Source of the DNA: Okeania sp. SIO1I7 | GTDB lineage: Bacteria; Cyanobacteriota; Cyanobacteriia; Cyanobacteriales; Microcoleaceae | Assembly: GCA_010672585.1 (NCBI GenBank) | Contig: JAAHGF010000004.1 | Coordinates: forward strand, 198,490-257,479 | Direction of reading: 5' to 3' | DNA length: 58,990 nucleotides | Shown here: piece after piece, positions 7,339-16,932 of the stretch | Layout of the letters: each line of letters begins with the position of its first letter | How positions within the stretch are numbered: the first letter of the stretch is position 1 | The notes under the pieces: generated by a model | What the model was told of the DNA's origin: nothing | The model's input: only the letters and a program-made list of their open reading frames with translations | Databases searched by the model: none | Position numbers and translations under genes: made by a program

Positions 7339-10300
7339 TGAAATACCTTGGGAAATAAAACCTGCCCAGTAGTAAGGATGAGTAAATGGAAGACTCTGTT
7401 GACAAAACCATGATAAGAGTTCTTTTTTTTGTTGTATTTTTTCTGAATTTTCGTGTTTCATGTATTGTTCTAGATATCTTTCTAGCTGCTTTTTATAAGT
7501 ACTAAGCTGAGTTCCTGTTAAATAACGAAGTTGATTTTGTGCTTTTTTCAATGCTTCTGAACAGCTATATTTTTGGCGATGTTGATAGTAGAAAATACAA
7601 AATAATGCTGTGGCTAAATCTTCTACTAACCATAATGAACTAATTACATGACGGGCACCTGCACTAATAAAAGCACTAGCAAATGTGAGAATATCGTCAG
7701 AAATTTTAGTTTGATTGAGATTAATTTCGCAACTGGAAAGAAATACATCAAATAATTCTGGTAAACGCCAAGCAAAAATTTTACTAAGAACTATATCTCC
7801 ATCAAATAATTTTAATTTTGAGGCTAAGGGATTGACAATATTTACTTGAGAAATGTGACTGGAATGCAGCACTTGTACTTGTTGAATAAAGTTGTGGTAA
7901 TTATTAATTTTTGCCTGACTATATTGCAGACGTTTTTGGGGAGAAATTAAGTACATATTTGCTAGAGTTTCACATTCATATCTTGTATAAAACTTATTTG
8001 TTATAGGAGCTTCCACAATTCCTATTTTGCGCGGATTATTAATGAGCGTTCGCTCTGAGCAATAATTAAGAATTTGACAACTAGGTAAAATTATTAAACG
8101 GAAATAATCACACAAATACTTTGTTTCTTTTTCTCTAGTAACTGGTAAAGCAGCGTAAGGTATTTGATGTAGATATAAATGAGGAATAATAATTAATTCT
8201 TTTATCTCATTCAGTTGTTCTATAAGTTGATTTAATTCTAATTTTTCTGATAATTCTGAAAGAAAAGCCTCCATTTGATTCTGCCATTCACTGCTATTTT
8301 CTGCATGGAGTTTCAACCAATTATCATGTATCCAAGTTTGTAATTTATCAATTCCCTCTCCTTGACAAATATGAACAGTAAGTTGCTGCTGAGTCAGAAG
8401 AAATATATAGGTATTATTTCTACTTGAATAAAAATCTATAATGGCAGTTTCTCCATCCTTTACTAACTGCTGAATCTCTGAAAAACTCAGATATGTCACT
8501 TGTAACTGTTCCGCTAGTACGCGATCGCTATTCCAAATTTTTTGCCAAATTTTTTGCTGTTTTTCTTTCAATAAAGAAATCTTTTCTTGATTCTCTAATT
8601 TAATCTCTTTGATACTAAACTGACTTCCCACTGTAATTGGTTTATTAATTCTAGTAGTATCAAAATTGAGCTGATTAATTTGTTGTTGTAAATCATAATA
8701 TTCTTCTACTTCTGCTGGCTTTTCCTCATTTTTATCAATGTCATTTATCATCATTAACTCTACTAAACGACGAGAGCGAGAAGCTTCTACATATTCTAAT
8801 GCTTGTTCATATTCCTCAATCTTGACATAACATTCTACTATGTTGCCATACATATAAATTGATTCAGCTAACATCTCTTTGTAAGATATTTTGGTATTTG
8901 CCAAACTTTGAGTTATTTCTAGTAAGTTAATTGCTACTTGATAACTTTCAATAGCAAGTTGCCAATTTTCCTTTTGAAATCCTAAATCGCCTAATTTACG
9001 ATAAATTTCTAGACATTCAAGTGGAAAACTTTCTACAGTAAAAATATTTAATGCTTGTTGATATGCTGTAATTGCTAATTCAATATTTTGATAAAAATCA
9101 GTAATATTTTCTATATTTTCTATGGCTTTATTTTCTCTGACTTTATAACTATAAGCATCACCAAGATTTTTTTGAATAATTCCCCACCATAAAGCAAATT
9201 TTTCTGGATTAATAACTTGCAGCACTTGTTGATAAACTGCAATTGATAACTCAATATTTTCGACTATTTCTGGGGTGTCTCGGTGGAGGTAAGCAGTGCC
9301 AAGATTTATGGAAATTATTACCCAATCTAATAGAGAATCAATAGGAGTAATTTCTCTTAATGCTTGTTGATAAGCTGTAATAGCTAATTCAATATTTTGA
9401 CTTTTTTTTCCTATGAATCTATTTAAGTAAGCAGTGCCTAGATTTTTTTGAATATTTGCCCACTGGTAAGGTTGATTTTCCCTATTAATAATTTTTAATG
9501 CTTGCTGATAAGTTACAATTGCTTGCTCAATATTTTTCTCTACATTTTCTGTCATTCTATTTAGATAGGCATTACCAAGATTGCTTTGAGTTACTGCCCA
9601 GTCTAGAGAATTTTCTTCCCGATCGATAATTTGTAATGCTTTTTGGTAAGCATCTATTGCTAATTCAATATTATCGCCGACTTTTCCTGTAATTCGCGTT
9701 AAGTAGGTATTAGCTAAATTATTTTGAATAGTTGCCCATCCTTGGGGGGAATTTTCTTTGGTAATAATTTCCAATGCTCTTTGATAAGCGACTATTGATT
9801 GTTCAATATTTTTGGCTTTATCTCCTTCAATTCTATGACTATAAGCATTGCCTAAGTTACTTTGAATTATTGCCCAATCTTGGGGACTATCTTTTCTATC
9901 TATTACTTTTAATGCTGGTTGATAAATTTCTATTGCTTGCTCAATATTTACAGATTTATCTCCATAAATTCTGTTGAGATAAGCAGTGCCAAGATTGTTG
10001 ATAATGCTTACCCAGTTATGAGTTTTAGAAGCATTATTGTATACAGTTAATGCTGTTTTATATCCCGTAATTGCTATTTCTAAGTTATCTGCTTTATCCC
10101 CAAGAGTAAACTCTTGTATCTGGTTACTGAAATTAACTATATCTGCAGCAATATTATGAGCTTCTTCTGGTTTAATTTCTACTAAGGTTGAGGTCGCCCA
10201 AGTTTGTAAGGTTTCTACTAAACCTTGGTCTAGTTTGTTGAGGTTTTCTTGCAAAATAGGGTGAATAATTTGAGGATTGTTTTTGCTTTCGTGGGTTGCT

Positions 10301-10596
10301 TGTAATACCTGGGTTAAGAATTCTAAATATTCTAATGGGGTTGCTGTTGCTGAGGTGTTTTCTGTAATTGAAATTTCTAATTTTTCTGATAGTTGTACTG
10401 CTAAGGTAAGTAATAGTTCTTGAGCTTCCTGGTTCCCTTTTTCTGCTGATGTCTGTGCCATCATTATTATTGTTTGGAGTAATCCTTGATCTAGTAATTT
10501 TTGGTTAGTTGCTAGGATTTTATCTTTTCTTTCTGTGGGGCTATTTAACAGTTGTTGAATTAGATTTATATAGGCTTGGATGCGGTTTTGATTCAT
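7324..10596 (-). CDS. TPR-repeat CHAT-domain (caspase-like) protein
   Basis: This is a 1090-aa protein. Residues ~150-560 hold about eight long TPR-like units of ~50 aa (pattern ..NIEQAI..YQQAL..WA.IQ.NLG.AYLNR..), typical of cyanobacterial Nephrocystin/TPR proteins. The C-terminal ~330 residues are a CHAT domain, a caspase-fold peptidase domain. The probable catalytic His914 lies in LHSSHIS and Cys956 in FLSSCEI, ending with the ISSLWLVEDLAT and PYYWAGFI motifs of the family. The usual HG after the catalytic His is HI here, so activity is uncertain. It probably senses a partner through the TPR arm and may cleave a protein. No obvious partner gene is adjacent. No signal peptide is seen. Confidence 0.9.
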   Translation of the reverse strand: MNQNRIQAYINLIQQLLNSPTERKDKILATNQKLLDQGLLQTIIMMAQTSAEKGNQEAQELLLTLAVQLSEKLEISITENTSATATPLEYLEFLTQVLQATHESKNNPQIIHPILQENLNKLDQGLVETLQTWATSTLVEIKPEEAHNIAADIVNFSNQIQEFTLGDKADNLEIAITGYKTALTVYNNASKTHNWVSIINNLGTAYLNRIYGDKSVNIEQAIEIYQPALKVIDRKDSPQDWAIIQSNLGNAYSHRIEGDKAKNIEQSIVAYQRALEIITKENSPQGWATIQNNLANTYLTRITGKVGDNIELAIDAYQKALQIIDREENSLDWAVTQSNLGNAYLNRMTENVEKNIEQAIVTYQQALKIINRENQPYQWANIQKNLGTAYLNRFIGKKSQNIELAITAYQQALREITPIDSLLDWVIISINLGTAYLHRDTPEIVENIELSIAVYQQVLQVINPEKFALWWGIIQKNLGDAYSYKVRENKAIENIENITDFYQNIELAITAYQQALNIFTVESFPLECLEIYRKLGDLGFQKENWQLAIESYQVAINLLEITQSLANTKISYKEMLAESIYMYGNIVECYVKIEEYEQALEYVEASRSRRLVELMMINDIDKNEEKPAEVEEYYDLQQQINQLNFDTTRINKPITVGSQFSIKEIKLENQEKISLLKEKQQKIWQKIWNSDRVLAEQLQVTYLSFSEIQQLVKDGETAIIDFYSSRNNTYIFLLTQQQLTVHICQGEGIDKLQTWIHDNWLKLHAENSSEWQNQMEAFLSELSEKLELNQLIEQLNEIKELIIIPHLYLHQIPYAALPVTREKETKYLCDYFRLIILPSCQILNYCSERTLINNPRKIGIVEAPITNKFYTRYECETLANMYLISPQKRLQYSQAKINNYHNFIQQVQVLHSSHISQVNIVNPLASKLKLFDGDIVLSKIFAWRLPELFDVFLSSCEINLNQTKISDDILTFASAFISAGARHVISSLWLVEDLATALFCIFYYQHRQKYSCSEALKKAQNQLRYLTGTQLSTYKKQLERYLEQYMKHENSEKIQQKKELLSWFCQQSLPFTHPYYWAGFISQGISTINN

Positions 10597-10992
10597 CTTT
10601 ATATATACTTTTTGTCTACCTACTAATACTTAGGTAGTACAGTTAAGTGACTCTAAAATCCGTAGAATCTATTGTCATGCTTAAAACTTTTGGTTTGGGT
10701 TGACCTAGTTGGTGTATTAATATTGAATAAAAAGTCAAGTGTATAGGCGTAGTTACCCTTATAGAATAACTATATCATTATTTTCTGATTTTTCAGCCGA
10801 TTATGATTTTTGTCGATTTTTATAAAATTAAAAATCAAAAAAATATAAATATTATATTTGTTTGAATAATTATGAGAGGATCATTGTTCTGATCGTAATA
10901 TCAAGTCTGGGGAAATAAGTAGGAATATTGTTCAATTAACTCAAATCAACTGTTTTATCTTTTTACTCATCAACTTTATGTCATTTCAGTTA

Positions 10993-11142
10993 TCAGTTAT
11001 CAGTTATCAGTACCTTGATTTTTCGGTAAAGACCATAACCAGATCCGATTGGTAAAGCAATTATTTCTGGTATTTCATCAAAATTTAATTCTTTCAATTT
11101 TGATTCTAGAATTTCAAACTTCTCTAAATCTGTCTTAATCAA
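10993..11142 (-). pseudogene. Fragment of a decayed coding sequence (~49 codons)
   Basis: A minus-strand frame reads LIKTDLEKFEILESKLKELN and then ..IPEIIALPIGSGYGLYRK.., protein-like in composition, and ends in a short CAGTTAT array. It has no start codon of its own and is cut on the 5' side next to the small inverted-repeat element at 11149. The family is not recognised. The rest of the 10597-11753 gap contains only repeats and AT-rich sequence. Confidence 0.35.
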
Positions 11143-11148
11143 TAAGTT

Positions 11149-11281
11149 ATATTATGTCCGGTTGAACAGTGATAGATCAATAACGAAGGAGTCCTCAGGA
11201 GGGAAGAAAAAAGAAGGAAGAGGAAGAACTGGAGTTGAAGGAGAAAGTTTTTTTTTATAACTAATTATCCGGACATGATAT
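11149..11281. mobile_element. ~133-bp element with ATATnATGTCCGG ends
   Basis: ATATTATGTCCGG (11149-11161) and CCGGACATGATAT (11269-11281) are inverted repeats with one mismatch around a purine-rich non-coding interior. The shape is that of a MITE. It sits directly at the break of the decayed frame at 10993-11142. Confidence 0.6.
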
Positions 11282-11450
11282 TATAGAAATCTTTCTGAAT
11301 ATACCTCTCATTTTAAATTAGAAATTGAATGAACTGAAAATACAGCAGATTACAGGTAAATTAAGTACAAATATGAATGGTAAAATGTTTGTAGTGCGGA
11401 CATCTTGCCCGCGACTTGTATACCTTACTAATATGAAATACGCTGTATAT

Positions 11451-11546
11451 TTACCGAATAATCAAGGTTTAAAGCCTCTCCTTTAAAAGAGAAACAAAAA
11501 AAATTTTCATTATTAGTTAATCCTCTTCTTTTCAAGGAGAGGTAAT
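11451..11546 (+). repeat. REP/MITE family 2, copy C
   Basis: It starts TTACCGAATAATCAAGG, then CCTCTCCTTTAAAAGAGAAAC, and ends CTTTTCAAGGAGAGGTAAT. It lacks the central GGCGAGG hairpin seen in copies A and B. The segment just upstream (about 11338-11450) is a degenerate relative of the ACAGCA-ended element at 16586, sharing a GCGGACATCTTGCCCGC stretch. Confidence 0.65.
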
Positions 11547-11753
11547 TGTTAATTATTAATTGTTGAAGCAAGGAACTTTTGCTTGTATTAAAGATTTGGC
11601 AATTTACTTAGCTTCATCTAGATAAATAAATTTACTAAAACAACGCCGTAATTGCTTGTAGTTATAACTATATCTTTAACTATTTTATCTGTATATAGAG
11701 CTTGTCAGTTAATCTTTCAACTCAAGAAAAATTGAGATTAATTAAAAGCTGAA

Positions 11754-12614
11754 TTATCTGGCAGTGGCAAAACTAAAATATAACCTTGTTGATTCTGGTA
11801 ATGTTGTATTTACGAACTTTACTTTTTCTAGATTTGCTCCGATAAATGTTGCTCCATCCAAATTAGCTTCACTCAAATTAGCTTCATAAAGTTTACTCCA
11901 ATTCAAATTAGCTCTGACTAAATAAGCTTGTGTTAAATTTGCTTTTGTTAAATCTGCACTATTTAATTTAATACTACGCATTAAAGCATTGCTGAAGTTG
12001 GCTGTTATTAAATTTGCTCCTTCTAAGTTTGCCCCATTTAACTTAGCTTCACTAAAGTTAACTCCATTCAAGTCTGCTCCACTCAAATCTATTCCATTCA
12101 GGTAAGCTTTTCTAAAGTTAACTCCTGTCAGTTGAGCTGCAAATAGTCTAGCTGCCATTAATTTTGCGTCGTACATATTAGCCCAATTAAGGTTAACACC
12201 CGTGAGATTAGATTCTCGTAGATTAGTGGACTCTAAAGTAGCACTACATAGGTTGGCACTCCATAAATTAGCTCCTGTCAGATTAGCTCCTGTTAAATTA
12301 GCTCCTGTCAGATTAGCTCTAGGAAGTTTTGATTTTATTAAAAAAGCTCCACTGAGATTAGCTTTTATCAGGTTAGCATCGGCCATTTTTGTTTCACCCA
12401 TTTTAGCAAAGCTCAGGTTAGCTCTGTGTAATAATGCCTGATTGAATTGAGTTTTTGTGAGGAATGCTCTACTGAGATTAGCTCCTGTTAAATTAGTTTT
12501 GGAGAGATTAACGCCTATTAGAATTACTCCTCTCAAGTCAGCTCCCGCTAAATTCAGGCCACTAAAGTTTCTTTCTCCTTGTTCGTATCGCTGGATCAGT
12601 TCTTGTTCTTTCAT
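11754..12614 (-). CDS. Pentapeptide-repeat protein
   Basis: Almost the whole 286-aa protein is made of A(D/N)LXX pentapeptides (e.g. LTGANLTGANLTGANL), which fold into a right-handed quadrilateral beta-helix. A short N-terminal helix (MKEQELIQRYEQGERNFSGL) caps the helix. Such proteins are very common in cyanobacteria; their individual roles are mostly unknown. No signal peptide, kinase or other fused domain is present, so it is probably cytosolic. The start at MKEQELIQRY is typical of the family. Confidence 0.93.
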   Translation of the reverse strand: MKEQELIQRYEQGERNFSGLNLAGADLRGVILIGVNLSKTNLTGANLSRAFLTKTQFNQALLHRANLSFAKMGETKMADANLIKANLSGAFLIKSKLPRANLTGANLTGANLTGANLWSANLCSATLESTNLRESNLTGVNLNWANMYDAKLMAARLFAAQLTGVNFRKAYLNGIDLSGADLNGVNFSEAKLNGANLEGANLITANFSNALMRSIKLNSADLTKANLTQAYLVRANLNWSKLYEANLSEANLDGATFIGANLEKVKFVNTTLPESTRLYFSFATAR

Positions 12615-12725
12615 GGCTCTATATTTTCTGACTTTAATGATAAGTTATTCAATCTTTACTTAATATTTTATTATAGCTTTCTTAATTTTAGAAATAGGTT
12701 AATTGTATGAATAGGATAAAATTAA

Positions 12726-13136
12726 CTATAAACTATAGAGTGAGTCATTTTTTAAGTATCTTTCTATCAAAATTATCGCGACAATATCATCTACTGGTTT
12801 AGGTGGAATTCTCATTCCTAGAGGAATTAGACGAAAAATACCTTGAGGAGGATACATTTGCCAATAGCGATCGCGAGCTTCTAAGCTAGAATAACGTTCA
12901 TCTATTTTGATGATTGGTACTGTTTTTGAAATGATTTTTGTGAGGGTTTGTTTCCAAGTTTTTGAGTGGGTTTGGTCGCCAATCACAATTAAATCAATGT
13001 CAAATTTTTGATTTAAGTTTTTGATTGTTGTGACAACTTCTGGAGATTCTACAACTTCGTGGTAGTGTAGTTGTTTTTCTCTATCCATAAGTGCAATACC
13101 ACACTTTTGGCTACCTGGGTCAAATCCTAAAATCAT
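12726..13136 (-). CDS. YqgF/RuvX-like RNase H-fold protein
   Basis: This 136-aa protein begins MILGFDPGSQKCGIAL, the first strand-loop-strand with the catalytic Asp of the YqgF/RuvX (RuvC-like, RNase H fold) family. It also has LIVIGDQTHS, IIKIDERYSS (conserved Glu) and PVDDIVAIILIERYL (conserved Asp near the C-terminus). Family members process pre-16S rRNA ends or act as resolvase-like nucleases. It is shorter and more divergent than canonical RuvX, so I do not assign the ruvX symbol; many cyanobacteria carry such a second copy. Confidence 0.8.
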   Translation of the reverse strand: MILGFDPGSQKCGIALMDREKQLHYHEVVESPEVVTTIKNLNQKFDIDLIVIGDQTHSKTWKQTLTKIISKTVPIIKIDERYSSLEARDRYWQMYPPQGIFRLIPLGMRIPPKPVDDIVAIILIERYLKNDSLYSL

Positions 13137-13304
13137 GTTTGGATATCTTTATTTGCTGACTATATTAATCTTTTTTATTGATATTTTACTTTTTGTTGTG
13201 ACTTTTATCAGTTGCATAAATTAAGCAATTAATAATTAACAATTAATAATTAATTCTCCTGAGAATTATCGGATTGGCGAACAGTTTTTTTATACTAAAT
13301 ATGA

Positions 13305-13402
13305 TTACCGAATAATTAAGGTAAAAATCCTCTCTTTTAAAGGAGAAACAATGAATTAATTTTCCTTTTATTCAATCCTCTCCCTAAAAGGAAGAGGTAA
13401 TT
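13305..13402 (+). repeat. REP/MITE family 2, copy D
   Basis: It starts TTACCGAATAATTAAGG, then CCTCTCTTTTAAAGGAGAAAC, and ends AAAGGAAGAGGTAATT. It is the same layout as copy C without the central hairpin, and is flanked by AATTAATA-type simple repeats (13205-13255). Confidence 0.65.
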
Positions 13403-13531
13403 ATCAATTATCAATTATTGAACACAACCCCTTTATCGTAGTTAACTCAATTCCATATTATATAAAAAATTTTGTCTACTAAAATAAGGGTGGTATGTTC
13501 AACAATTAATAATGAATAATGAATAATTAAT

Positions 13532-13584
13532 AATTACTTCTTTCTCCTTGAAAGGAGAGGCTTTAAACCTTAATTATTTGGTAA
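13532..13584 (-). repeat. REP family 2, partial copy E
   Basis: CTCCTTGAAAGGAGAGGCTT followed by AACCTTAATTATTTGGTAA is the reverse complement of the left half of the family. A further end fragment (CCTTAATTATTCATTAATTC then GGTAA) lies at about 13627-13650. The 13137-13805 gap contains no gene that I can see. Confidence 0.6.
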
Positions 13585-13749
13585 CCGGATTTAATATTAT
13601 TTATTCTATAAAAAAAATGCTTTCAACCTTAATTATTCATTAATTCGGTAAAAAATGTAATTTTAGGGAGTAGATATAAAGGTAAGGTATAGCAGTCGAA
13701 GGAAAGGTTAGGACAGTTCAAAAGTTTAACACTCAGACAAAGTAATACT

Positions 13750-13786
13750 TTTCCTTCTTCCTTCTTCCTTCTTCCTTCTTCCTTCT
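13750..13786. repeat. CCTTCTT simple repeat
   Basis: About five copies of the heptamer TTCCTTC/CCTTCTT lie just downstream of the short DUF3084 gene. Polymerase slippage could expand this tract. It may mark where the 3' part of that gene was lost. Confidence 0.8.
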
Positions 13787-13805
13787 GCTATAAAATGCTA
13801 TATTT

Positions 13806-14438
13806 TTAATCTTTTAATATTTTTTGACGCTCTATTTGCAATTGTTCAATTTCTTGTCTCAGGGTTTCTTTTTGTTGTATTATACTATTCAATTGGTTTT
13901 GAGTTAAATTAAGTTCGGCTTCAGTTCTAGCTTTTGCTTTTTGAACTTGCTTTAGTTCTTCTTGAGTACGGGTTTTTACTACTTGAACTTGATTTAATTG
14001 CTCTTTGGTTATTTGTAGTTGGAATTCTGTTTCTGCTTTTTGGACTAAAGTTTTTTCTAAGGACTGATTAACTTGATTCAACTTAGTTAGAGCTAATTCT
14101 AAATCAGCTCTTGCTTTTTGTAATTCATTTTTGATTCGAGTTGTTTCAAATTCAGCTTTTGTCACTTCCTTGCGAGTTTCATTAAGTTTGGTTTGGATTT
14201 CATCTATTCTGAAAACACCCTTTCTTAATGGTTTGCTAGTTGCAAATAGGATAGCTAAAGTTAAAGCTGAAAGAATACTGCCAGTGACCATGGTGACCAA
14301 TGCAGCAGTATCGCGGGGCCTAAGATTAAAAAGTCGTAGTCTTGCTTTACCTACTTTTGTACCTAGGCGATCGCTAATAGTAGCGATTACACCGCCTAAC
14401 ACCAGAATTGCTAATACTAGGATAATACCGGCGGTCAT
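13806..14438 (-). CDS. DUF3084-like membrane/coiled-coil protein, short
   Basis: The N-terminus has a transmembrane helix (AGIILVLAILVLGGVIATI), a conserved DRLGTKVGKARLRLFNLRPR segment and a second transmembrane helix (ILSALTLAILFATS). It is followed by ~130 residues of heptad-like coiled coil (..KARTEAELNLTQNQLNSI..). This is the beginning of cyanobacterial DUF3084 proteins, which are usually clearly longer and carry a C-terminal globular part. Here the frame stops after the coiled coil at 210 aa. Truncation is likely, close to a CCTTCTT repeat tract, but a naturally short form cannot be excluded. Function unknown; probably an inner-membrane scaffold. Confidence 0.75.
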   Translation of the reverse strand: MTAGIILVLAILVLGGVIATISDRLGTKVGKARLRLFNLRPRDTAALVTMVTGSILSALTLAILFATSKPLRKGVFRIDEIQTKLNETRKEVTKAEFETTRIKNELQKARADLELALTKLNQVNQSLEKTLVQKAETEFQLQITKEQLNQVQVVKTRTQEELKQVQKAKARTEAELNLTQNQLNSIIQQKETLRQEIEQLQIERQKILKD

Positions 14439-14708
14439 TAATGGCTGCTGGTAGTAATTTAATTATGAGGTTGCTTTTAGTTGATTGTCTCAGACTATAT
14501 GCCTAATATCTAAAATTATAGACAGTAATTATTTATTTTACCAACTATTCAGTATAACATTCTCTGGTTTCTACAAGGCAATCTCTTTACTTAATTAATA
14601 TTTTAAGAGAAAATAGTATTATCTCCTCAGATTGCCATTATAAAATTTTCTGAGTTTACCCTCAGCAGTTATTTCATCTTGATTTTTACAGATATTTGTG
14701 CCTGCAAA

Positions 14709-15380
14709 TCAGGTAAATTGTTGACTTAAAGCCACTGGGTTATGTACTGTAATTTTCTTCTTGTGAATAGATATCATTCCATCTTGCCGCAGGTCTCCTA
14801 GCAGACGAGTAACTGTCACCCTTGTTGACCCAATTGCTTCTGCAATTGCTTGGTGAGACAATTTCAGGTCTATAGTAATCCCATCCTTGCTAGGAACTCC
14901 AAAATCTCGACAAAGAATTAACAAAAAGCTAACCAGTCTAGACCCCATATCCCGGTGTGCCAAAGTTTCAATCATCATCTCTGTCTGTAAGATTCGAGAT
15001 GAAAGTCCACGCAATAAAACAACTGACAAATCTGGATCTTCTCTGAGAGCTTTCTCCACCTGGTCAATTGGCACAGATATTAATTCTACAGGGGTAAAAG
15101 CTACTGCATGGTAGAAACGGTCAGACTTATGGCCTGTAATTAGAGACAAAACTCCAAATACACTATTTTCCCGGAGTAAGGCCACTGTAATTTCATCTCC
15201 TGCTTCATACACCCTCGATAGCTTCACTGCGCCTTTAATGAGAACGTAGACGCGCTCTGCAGGGTCTCCTGGAAAAAATATTGTCTTGCCCCGTTCAAAA
15301 GTTTCTACAACTGGCGGATATGACCCACCAGATATATTACGGAAAACTGCTGCTAGCGGTCTATCATGCGTCACGACCAA
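14709..15380 (-). CDS. ntcA: Global nitrogen regulator NtcA
   Basis: This 223-aa CRP/FNR-family regulator is the length of cyanobacterial NtcA. The N-terminal cyclic-nucleotide-binding-like beta roll ([38 protein letters not shown]) binds 2-oxoglutarate in NtcA. The C-terminal winged helix contains the recognition helix [20 protein letters not shown]. NtcA activates nitrogen assimilation genes at GTA-N8-TAC sites. I found no perfect GTA-N8-TAC site in the 310-bp divergent region shared with fabI, so autoregulation is not evident here. Confidence 0.96.
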   Translation of the reverse strand: MVVTHDRPLAAVFRNISGGSYPPVVETFERGKTIFFPGDPAERVYVLIKGAVKLSRVYEAGDEITVALLRENSVFGVLSLITGHKSDRFYHAVAFTPVELISVPIDQVEKALREDPDLSVVLLRGLSSRILQTEMMIETLAHRDMGSRLVSFLLILCRDFGVPSKDGITIDLKLSHQAIAEAIGSTRVTVTRLLGDLRQDGMISIHKKKITVHNPVALSQQFT

Positions 15381-15690
15381 TGTCCTTACTCTCTAATAAC
15401 TAACTAAACGTCTCTTAACCTTAATAGCTCAGTTCCTGAAATATACTATTAAGTTTCTACATATTGCTATATATATCTCTAATACTTACTTTACTTTTAT
15501 ATTCATATAGATTAAGGAAGTGAAACTGAGAAATTTAATTTTTAATTATGGCCATAGGTGCTAATATTATCTATAAATTTGCCTAATGTCAAAGATGCTA
15601 TGTATTATAGCGTCATAGTATGAAATTAAATTTTAGACTTTATTATTTGATTGAAAATTTTACTATAGTTTCTCTATAAATCAAGGTATT

Positions 15691-16467
15691 ATGTTAGATT
15701 TAACAGGAAAAAATGCTCTGGTAACAGGTATTGCGAATAATCGTTCTATTGCGTGGGGAATTGCTCAACAACTCCACAAAGCTGGAGCAAATTTGGGGGT
15801 TACTTTTCTGCCAGATGATAAGGGTAGATTTGAAAAGAAGGTTTGGGAATTGGTAGAACCTTTGAGTCCTTCTTTATATTTACCTTGTAATGTTCAGGAT
15901 GACGAACAGGTGAAGGCTACTTTTGCCCAAGCAGGGGAAAAGTGGGGTAAGTTGGATATTTTGATTCATTGTTTGGCCTTTGCTGGTAAGGAAGAATTGT
16001 CTGGGGATTTTAGTAATACTACTCGTGAAGGTTTTACTCGTGCTTTGGAAATTAGTTCTTATTCTCTGATTGATTTGAGTTCTGAGGCGAAGGAACTGAT
16101 GACCGAGGGAGGAAGTATTGTAACTCTGACTTATTTAGGGGGTGTGCGGGTAGTTCCTAATTATAATGTTATGGGTATTGCTAAGTCTGCTTTGGAAATG
16201 AATGTTCGTTATTTGGCAGCGGAACTTGGCCAGAAAAATATTCGGGTTAATGCTATCTCTGCTGGTCCAATTAAAACTTTGGCTTCTTCGGCAGTGGGTG
16301 GTATTAAGGATATGATTCATCATGTGGAACAAATAGCTCCATTGCGTCGGACTGTGACTCAAATTGAAGTTGGTAATACTGCTGCTTTTCTATGTAGCGA
16401 TCTGGCGAGTGGCATTACTGGTCAGGTTATCTATGTGGATGCTGGTTATGAAATTATGGGAATGTAG
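15691..16467 (+). CDS. fabI: Enoyl-[acyl-carrier-protein] reductase (NADH)
   Basis: This 258-aa short-chain dehydrogenase of FabI type reduces enoyl-ACP in the last step of fatty acid elongation. It starts MLDLTGKNALVTGIANNRSI, which contains the FabI nucleotide motif GIANNRSIAWGIA. The catalytic pair is Tyr158 and Lys165 (Y-X6-K in NYNVMGIAKSA), and TLTYLGG precedes it as in other FabI. It is divergent from ntcA and 465 bp upstream of hisB in the same direction; repeats fill the gap, so co-transcription is doubtful. Confidence 0.96.
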   Translation: MLDLTGKNALVTGIANNRSIAWGIAQQLHKAGANLGVTFLPDDKGRFEKKVWELVEPLSPSLYLPCNVQDDEQVKATFAQAGEKWGKLDILIHCLAFAGKEELSGDFSNTTREGFTRALEISSYSLIDLSSEAKELMTEGGSIVTLTYLGGVRVVPNYNVMGIAKSALEMNVRYLAAELGQKNIRVNAISAGPIKTLASSAVGGIKDMIHHVEQIAPLRRTVTQIEVGNTAAFLCSDLASGITGQVIYVDAGYEIMGM

Positions 16468-16474
16468 ATATTGA

Positions 16475-16547
16475 AGTCACAAGTCAGAAGTCAGAAGTCA
16501 GAAGTGAAGAAAGTATAAATGTAAGTCAAAAGTCAAAAGTCAAAAAT
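16475..16547. repeat. AAGTCAGAAGTCAG / AAGTCAAAAGTC simple repeats
   Basis: Short direct repeats of GTCAGAA and GTCAAAA follow the fabI stop codon. They are non-coding, with the same style as the GGAGTCA repeats after hisB. Confidence 0.75.
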
Positions 16548-16585
16548 GAAGAAAGTAAGTAGATAGTAGTAGAGTTTCCTAAATG

Positions 16586-16695
16586 ACTTACAGCAGATTC
16601 GATTCAAAGAAGTACAGATAGCAACTGAGTGTCTACAGTGCGTGCATCTTGCCCGCTATGGACGCACCTCACGCCTGATGGAATTTGCTGTAAGT
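16586..16695. mobile_element. 110-bp MITE-like element with ACTTACAGCA ends
   Basis: ACTTACAGCAGATTC (16586-16600) and GAATTTGCTGTAAGT (16681-16695) form near-perfect inverted repeats. The interior contains GCATCTTGCCCGC. A degenerate relative lies at about 11338-11450. Confidence 0.65.
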
Positions 16696-16932
16696 TAAAG
16701 TTGGGTTTGGTAAGTTGAGGTTAGAATTTGATATTTTGGTAGTCCTGCTTGTGTAATGGTATACAGGAAAAAGGAATATTTGGCACGGGAGCAAGATCCT
16801 CCCACTGTTCTGGTAAGAAAAATAATGACAATGCACGACCATTACAATGCACCATCACCGATATTTTTCATCATTCTCAACCTACCTTCCTTTTAAAAAT
16901 CAAAATTAAAAATATAAATATAGATTTTTATT

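Noticed and set aside
12202-12663. Plus-strand frames rich in RLAPVKLA
   Set aside because: They are antisense to the pentapeptide-repeat gene; their periodicity is the mirror of its repeats.
15381-15690. NtcA binding site between ntcA and fabI
   Set aside because: No perfect GTA-N8-TAC was found on inspection; near matches were too weak to report.
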